In this document: positions 62,882-64,000 of the stretch, one piece after another | Layout of the letters: every line of letters starts with the position of its first letter | Numbering within the stretch: position 1 is the stretch's first letter | Assembly: GCF_011806405.1 (NCBI RefSeq) | Contig: NZ_JAATOW010000007.1 | Location: 88,502-152,501 of the forward strand | DNA: 64,000 bases | Origin: Pseudooceanicola sp. HF7 | Lineage (GTDB): Bacteria; Pseudomonadota; Alphaproteobacteria; Rhodobacterales; Rhodobacteraceae | Direction: 5' to 3' | The notes under the pieces: model-generated | What the model saw: only the letters and a program-made list of their open reading frames with translations | The model's database searches: none | What the model was told of the DNA's origin: nothing | Program-made: the position numbers and the translations under genes

Positions 62882-64000
62882 ATGAGCCTTGCCCATGGCC
62901 GCCCCTACCTTGCCATTCCCGGCCCCTCGGTCATCCCCGACCGGGTGTTGCAGGCCATGCATGCGCCGGCCCCCAATATCTACGAGGGCGACCTGGTCGA
63001 GATGACCCATGGCATGGTGCCCGACCTGCTGAAGGTGGCGCGCACCGCCCACAAGGTGGCGATCTATATCGCCAATGGCCACGGCGCCTGGGAAGCCGCG
63101 CTGAGCAACGTGCTGAACCCCGGCGACAAGGTCCTGGTGCCGGCCACGGGGCGCTTCGCCTTCGGCTGGGCGGACATGGCAGAGGGCCTTGGCCTGGTGC
63201 CCCATATCGTCGATTTCGGCCGCAAGTCGAAGATCGACGCGGCCCGCGTGCAGGAGGTGCTGGAGGCCGATACCGCCCATGAGATCAAGGCGGTGATGTT
63301 CTCTCATGTCGATACGGCGACCTCTGTGCGCAACGACAGCGCAGAGCTGCGGGCGGCGCTGGATGCCGCCGGACACCCGGCGCTGCTGATGGCCGATTGC
63401 ATCGCTTCGCTGGCCGTCGACCGGTTCGAGATGGACGCCTGGGGTGTCGATATCATGGTGGCGGGCTGCCAGAAGGGGCTGATGGTGCCGCCGGGCCTGT
63501 CCTTTGTCTTCTTCAATCCCAAGGCCGCAGAAGCCCGCGAAAAGGTCGCCCGCGTCAGCCGCTACTGGGACTGGAAGCCGCGCGCGGATCCCGATTTCTT
63601 CTACAACTTCTTCGGCGGCACGGCCCCCACGCATCACCTGCTGGGGCTGCGCACCTCTCTCGACATGATCCACGAGGAAGGGCTTGAGAACATCTGGGCC
63701 CGTCACGATACCCTGGCGCGCGCCGTCTGGGCGGCCTGCGAAGCCTGGGGAGAGGGCGGCCCGCTTGAGCTGAACATCCAGGATCGCGCCATCCGCAGCC
63801 ATGCGGTGACGGCGCTGTCGATCGGGCTGGGCAACGGCAAGAAGCTGCGCCGCTGGACCGCCGACCAGGCCGGGCTGACCCTGGGTCTTGGCATCGGCAT
63901 GGATAACGAGGCCGATCCCGATGGCACGGGCTACTTCCGCATCGGCCACATGGGGCATCTGAACGGCCACATGGTGCTGGGCGCGCTTGGCGTGATCGAA
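62882..64000 (+). CDS. class V aminotransferase, serine/alanine-glyoxylate type (partial)
   Basis: The first 373 residues of a PLP-dependent class V aminotransferase; the 3' end is outside the window (family about 390-400). AIPGPSVIPDRVLQAM is the usual N-terminus, NGHGAWEAALSN is the cofactor phosphate loop, DCIASLAVDRFEMD supplies the PLP Asp, and the Schiff-base lysine is Lys198 in AGCQKGLMVPPGL. It most resembles serine--glyoxylate or alanine--glyoxylate aminotransferases, which link glyoxylate to amino acids. The neighbours give no pathway clue. Confidence 0.88.
   Translation, partial: MSLAHGRPYLAIPGPSVIPDRVLQAMHAPAPNIYEGDLVEMTHGMVPDLLKVARTAHKVAIYIANGHGAWEAALSNVLNPGDKVLVPATGRFAFGWADMAEGLGLVPHIVDFGRKSKIDAARVQEVLEADTAHEIKAVMFSHVDTATSVRNDSAELRAALDAAGHPALLMADCIASLAVDRFEMDAWGVDIMVAGCQKGLMVPPGLSFVFFNPKAAEAREKVARVSRYWDWKPRADPDFFYNFFGGTAPTHHLLGLRTSLDMIHEEGLENIWARHDTLARAVWAACEAWGEGGPLELNIQDRAIRSHAVTALSIGLGNGKKLRRWTADQAGLTLGLGIGMDNEADPDGTGYFRIGHMGHLNGHMVLGALGVIE

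Overview
The window is a stretch of bacterial chromosome with high G+C and dense coding, most likely from an alphaproteobacterium of the order Rhodobacterales (Roseobacter group). Four things point there: the aa3-type cytochrome oxidase gene order ctaC-ctaB-small ORF-ctaG-ctaE-SURF1, the complete choline-O-sulfate cluster betICBA facing choXWV, the lysC/ptsP neighbourhood, and several small conserved proteins typical of that order. I see no rRNA operon, CRISPR array, insertion sequence or prophage. The content is mostly core genome, with some accessory transport and catabolic clusters. Product names come from reading motifs and overall likeness; no database search was run.

Layout. 1-7.1 kb (minus): a 3-oxoacid CoA-transferase A subunit cut by the window edge, an exported L,D-transpeptidase, topA, dprA and tldD. 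7.3-14.8 kb (plus): the cytochrome oxidase operon behind an FNR-type box, then SURF1, thrC, an M16 peptidase and a GNAT acetyltransferase joined by start/stop overlaps. 14.9-18.8 kb: an exported metallo-beta-lactamase-fold protein, an EcsC-family protein, a GNAT enzyme, a flavin reductase and a CatB/Vat-like O-acetyltransferase. The last is preceded by a five-codon leader ORF and a hairpin that covers its ribosome binding site. 18.8-24.9 kb: a SulP transporter, then mtnP and apt (methylthioadenosine and adenine salvage) with an endolysin-like M15 peptidase between them, and a GlcD-like FAD oxidase coupled to ptsP. 25-30.3 kb (minus): ptsP, lysC, a DUF1178-type protein and a NUDIX hydrolase.

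30.5-38.7 kb is an osmoprotection module. BetC turns choline-O-sulfate into choline, BetA and BetB oxidise choline to glycine betaine, ChoXWV imports choline, and BetI probably acts at a dyad in the shared divergent promoter. 39-43 kb (minus) holds an exported cysteine-rich protein, a metallophosphoesterase, a lipid-kinase-like protein and a CofD-like protein. 43-48.4 kb is a tripartite tricarboxylate-type transporter (tctC-tctB-tctA) coupled to an ArgE-like M20 deacylase, with a divergent LysR regulator. 48.7-55.5 kb: tRNA-Cys, a GSCFA protein, pcm, a TolC-family protein, a small acidic protein in the position of popZ, cobQ, a small conserved protein and efp. 56-64 kb: a fructosamine-kinase-like protein, a YgfZ-like protein, a degenerate family-2 glycosyltransferase, an MsbA-like exporter coupled to a tyrosine phosphatase, a nuclease, a fasciclin protein and a class V aminotransferase cut by the window end.

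The most interesting signals are outside the coding sequences: the probable translation attenuator before the CatB-like acetyltransferase; a 55-bp element of five 11-bp units present twice, each time between convergent genes and next to the same small hairpin; the FNR box between tldD and ctaC; the BetI-type operator; and a possible small RNA with a C-rich loop downstream of apt.
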